64,000 bases of DNA from Pseudomonas fluvialis. GTDB taxonomy: Bacteria > Pseudomonadota > Gammaproteobacteria > Pseudomonadales > Pseudomonadaceae. The DNA lies in contig NZ_NMQV01000017.1 in NCBI RefSeq assembly GCF_002234375.1, positions 1 to 64,000 of the forward strand, given 5' to 3'. Shown here piece by piece: positions 63,470 to 64,000 of the stretch. Position 1 is the stretch's first letter; the number at the start of each line of letters is the position of its first letter. The notes under the pieces are model-generated. The model saw only the letters and a program-made list of their open reading frames with translations. It did no database searches and was not told the origin of the DNA. The position numbers and the translations under genes are program-made.

Positions 63470-64000
63470 TTAAAGGCCGGCGTGGGCGGCGATGGCGGTG
63501 GCGATGGCGATGGCCAGGTGCGACGGGTTGCGCTTGATCGAGTAATCCAGCAGCTCCGGGTGGCTGTCGACGAAGCTGGTGTTGAACTGGCCGCTGCGGA
63601 ACTCCGGGTTGCGCAGGATTTCCTGGTAGTAGGGCGCGGTGGTCTTTACGCCCTGTACGCGCATGTCGTCGAGGGCGCGCAGGCCGCGATCCAGGGCTTC
63701 TTCCCAGGTCAGCGCCCAGACGATCAGCTTCAGGCACATGGAGTCGTAGTGCGGCGGAATGCTGTAGCCGGTGTAGATCGCCGTGTCGGTGCGTACGCCG
63801 GGGCCGCCGGGGGCGTAGTAGCGGGTGATCTTGCCGAAGCTGGGCAGGAAGTTGTTCTTCGGGTCTTCGGCATTGATGCGGAACTGCAAGGCATAGCCAC
63901 GGTGGATGATGTCGCTCTGCTGTACCGACAGCGGCAGGCCGCTGGCGATGCGGATCTGCTCGCGGACGATGTCCAGCCCGGTGATTTCCTCGGTGATGGT
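63470..64000 (-). CDS. pycA: pyruvate carboxylase subunit A (biotin carboxylase), C-terminal part
   Basis: The frame is open to the window end, so the N-terminal ATP-grasp part is missing; about 176 codons are visible. The segment TEEITGLDIVREQIRIASG followed by HGYALQ-like HRGYALQ and FRINAEDP is diagnostic of biotin carboxylases (AccC/PycA). The pairing with pycB points to pyruvate carboxylase rather than acetyl-CoA carboxylase. Confidence 0.88.
   Translation of the reverse strand, partial: TITEEITGLDIVREQIRIASGLPLSVQQSDIIHRGYALQFRINAEDPKNNFLPSFGKITRYYAPGGPGVRTDTAIYTGYSIPPHYDSMCLKLIVWALTWEEALDRGLRALDDMRVQGVKTTAPYYQEILRNPEFRSGQFNTSFVDSHPELLDYSIKRNPSHLAIAIATAIAAHAGL

Overview
The window is chromosomal DNA of a denitrifying gammaproteobacterium, almost certainly Pseudomonas sensu lato. 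It is GC-rich, and it carries the gene orders typical of that genus: nirS/nirQ/norCBD/dnr, tag-glyQ-glyS-gmhB-lptA, divergent trpI/trpBA, and glmR-glmS. The extra nirT and nirB genes behind nirS resemble the P. stutzeri arrangement more than that of P. aeruginosa. No rRNA, tRNA, IS element, prophage or CRISPR array was recognised.

Layout. 1-7.4 kb: miscellaneous genes. These are a DUF2946 fragment, a DUF3301 protein, an alpha/beta hydrolase, a methyl-accepting chemotaxis pseudogene, an extracellular mcl-PHA depolymerase, a COG0523 GTPase, a PilT/PilU-like ATPase and a short FimV-like protein. 7.5-14 kb: an iron-uptake locus with a Fur-type box, FecI-type sigma factor, FecR, TonB-dependent siderophore receptor, DUF3649, PepSY protein and DUF3325. 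14-16.2 kb: a zinc-starvation pair (COG0523 metallochaperone and FolE2) diverging from a Zur box. 16.2-18.3 kb: norR diverging from a glycine-zipper protein. 18.5-37.9 kb: the denitrification core. It holds hemN, nirN-E-J-H-G-L-D-F-C-M, nirB-T-S, nirQ-O-P, norC-B, norD, dnrP and dnr. Three FNR/DNR-type boxes and several strong hairpins divide it into transcription units. 38-40.5 kb: a LemA/DUF2207 pair.

40.7-49 kb is accessory. Two stretches of lower GC carry integron-cassette-like genes and two related attC-like sites without an integrase. They flank a TetR/MFP/RND efflux operon. Each cassette stretch starts with a shared ~90-bp leader (40754-40848 and 47426-47517) and contains a shared ~44-bp hairpin (41903-41946 and 48352-48396). 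This is the most unusual part of the window and lies directly downstream of glmS, the usual attTn7 region.

49-64 kb is housekeeping of the kind found near the Pseudomonas origin: glmS/glmR, tag, glyQS, gmhB, lptA, trpI, trpBA. On the minus strand a pycA-pycB-sbtA-sbtB series follows, pairing a biotin-dependent pyruvate carboxylase with a cyanobacterial-type bicarbonate transporter and its PII-like regulator.

How the genes work together: NirS reduces nitrite to NO, with NirM, NirC, NirT and NirB as c-type electron carriers. NirE, J, D, L, G, H, F and N build heme d1, and HemN supplies porphyrin without oxygen. NorCB reduces NO to N2O, with NirQ and NorD as an AAA+/VWA activation pair. Dnr is the NO-responsive activator expected to act at the three boxes, and NorR is a second NO sensor.
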